Below are positions 48,426 through 49,300 of a stretch of 49,300 nucleotides of DNA, piece by piece. Below the pieces are notes generated by a model that saw nothing but the letters and a program-made list of their open reading frames with translations, was not told the DNA's origin and ran no database searches. The stretch is from Beijerinckiaceae bacterium (GTDB taxonomy: Bacteria > Pseudomonadota > Alphaproteobacteria > Rhizobiales > Beijerinckiaceae): the NCBI GenBank assembly GCA_947474545.1, contig CANJJI010000015.1, positions 1-49,300 on the forward strand. Direction: 5' to 3'. A program made the position numbers and the translations under genes. Within the stretch, counting starts at the first letter, position 1, and the number at the start of each line of letters is the position of its first letter.

Positions 48426-48575
48426 GCCAACCCACGCGATATGATTCTGGGGGCTAAAAGGTTCTGGACACGCCGTCCTGCCTTTGCTACACCCCGCCTT
48501 GTTCGCGCCGGACATCCCCGATGACCGGCGCTGCGCTTTTGGTGGGTCTTCTCTGAAACAACCCGGCAAACGGAT

Positions 48576-48651
<76 letters not shown>

Positions 48652-48840
48652 TATAAAGATAATAAAATCAGAGCACTATATATTTTTCTGTGAAGAGGCA
48701 GTACGGGCCTCGATTTCTGCGGACCCATAGCGGACCCGCTGGGCAAGTTTTTTTAGCTTGATCGCGCGTCAGGTTTATTCACTGTGAAGCTCAGCTGCCC
48801 GCCACTCATTCCACACTCCCGTCCGTCGGATCAACCGAAA

Positions 48841-49279
48841 TCATTTCACCTTGTGTACGCGAAATATATTCGCATCGCGCGCACTACTCTCCTCAGGCTC
48901 CCCCAGCGCCTTCTTTAGGACCTGCTCCAGTGTAGCGAGTTCATCCTCATCGAGGTGCGACAGATCCGGCATCTGTGCCGCTTGCTGCTGGATAGGCCCC
49001 CCGTCCGGGCCAGAGACCTCGTGCCTTTGCGCGTCGTGCCAGCCTGAGGCTGCTCGTGAGCGGTTCTTGAGGCCCAGACCGACGATGGCGGCATTGCCTG
49101 CCTCGCCGTTGTCTAGGGCTATTGCTCGACGTTCCCAGAAACAGCAGGGACCGAGCCCTGCCGTCCTCCACGGACTGCCGAAACTCGTCGTGCTGGTTCT
49201 GCCACGTGAACGCAGTGCGCGGGCCGACGCCGCAGGACGCCGCCGCTGCCTCCAGACTGAGGCCGCCCGCGCGGTTTAA
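48841..49279 (-). pseudogene. phage HTH / terminase-small-subunit-like remnant, frameshifted near 49136-49143
   Basis: Frame 1: GLSLEAAAASCGVGPRTAFTWQNQHDEFRQSVEDGRARSLLF. Frame 2 continues: WERRAIALDNGEAGNAAIVGLGLKNRSRAASGWHDAQRHEVSGPDGGPIQQQ...RVHKVK*. Confidence 0.55.
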
Positions 49280-49300
49280 AGCCTACAAAATCCGATTTAC

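Overview
49.3-kb alphaproteobacterial (Hyphomicrobiales/Rhizobiales-like) chromosomal window. The left part is mostly core genes: serC-serA, glmM, arsC, two EamA permeases, a MuiA-like gene, a CPBP protease, thyA-folA-hflK-hflC-degP, serB divergent from miaA, and four Omp25/31-type beta-barrels. The right part holds the branched-chain amino acid genes ilvB-ilvN, ilvC and leuA. About 14 kb of accessory genes separates ilvC from leuA: NTF2-like proteins, an ABC-PhzF-NUDIX operon, six Bug/TctC-type solute-binding proteins with no visible permease, and a Vgb-like beta-propeller. The window ends with tRNA-Lys(CTT) and a frameshifted phage-like HTH/terminase-small-subunit-like remnant. The most useful signals outside the ORF track are: (i) a Val/Leu/Ile-rich leader peptide plus attenuator upstream of ilvB; (ii) a Leu-rich leader ORF with mutually exclusive hairpins upstream of leuA; (iii) a serC-motif-like leader RNA; (iv) a doubly inactivated MazEF-type toxin-antitoxin pair after ilvN; (v) a 12-bp palindrome formed by the abutting GTG starts of serB and miaA; (vi) a REP-like 95-bp element and several perfect intergenic inverted repeats. 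All calls come from reading the sequence; no database or folding software was run.
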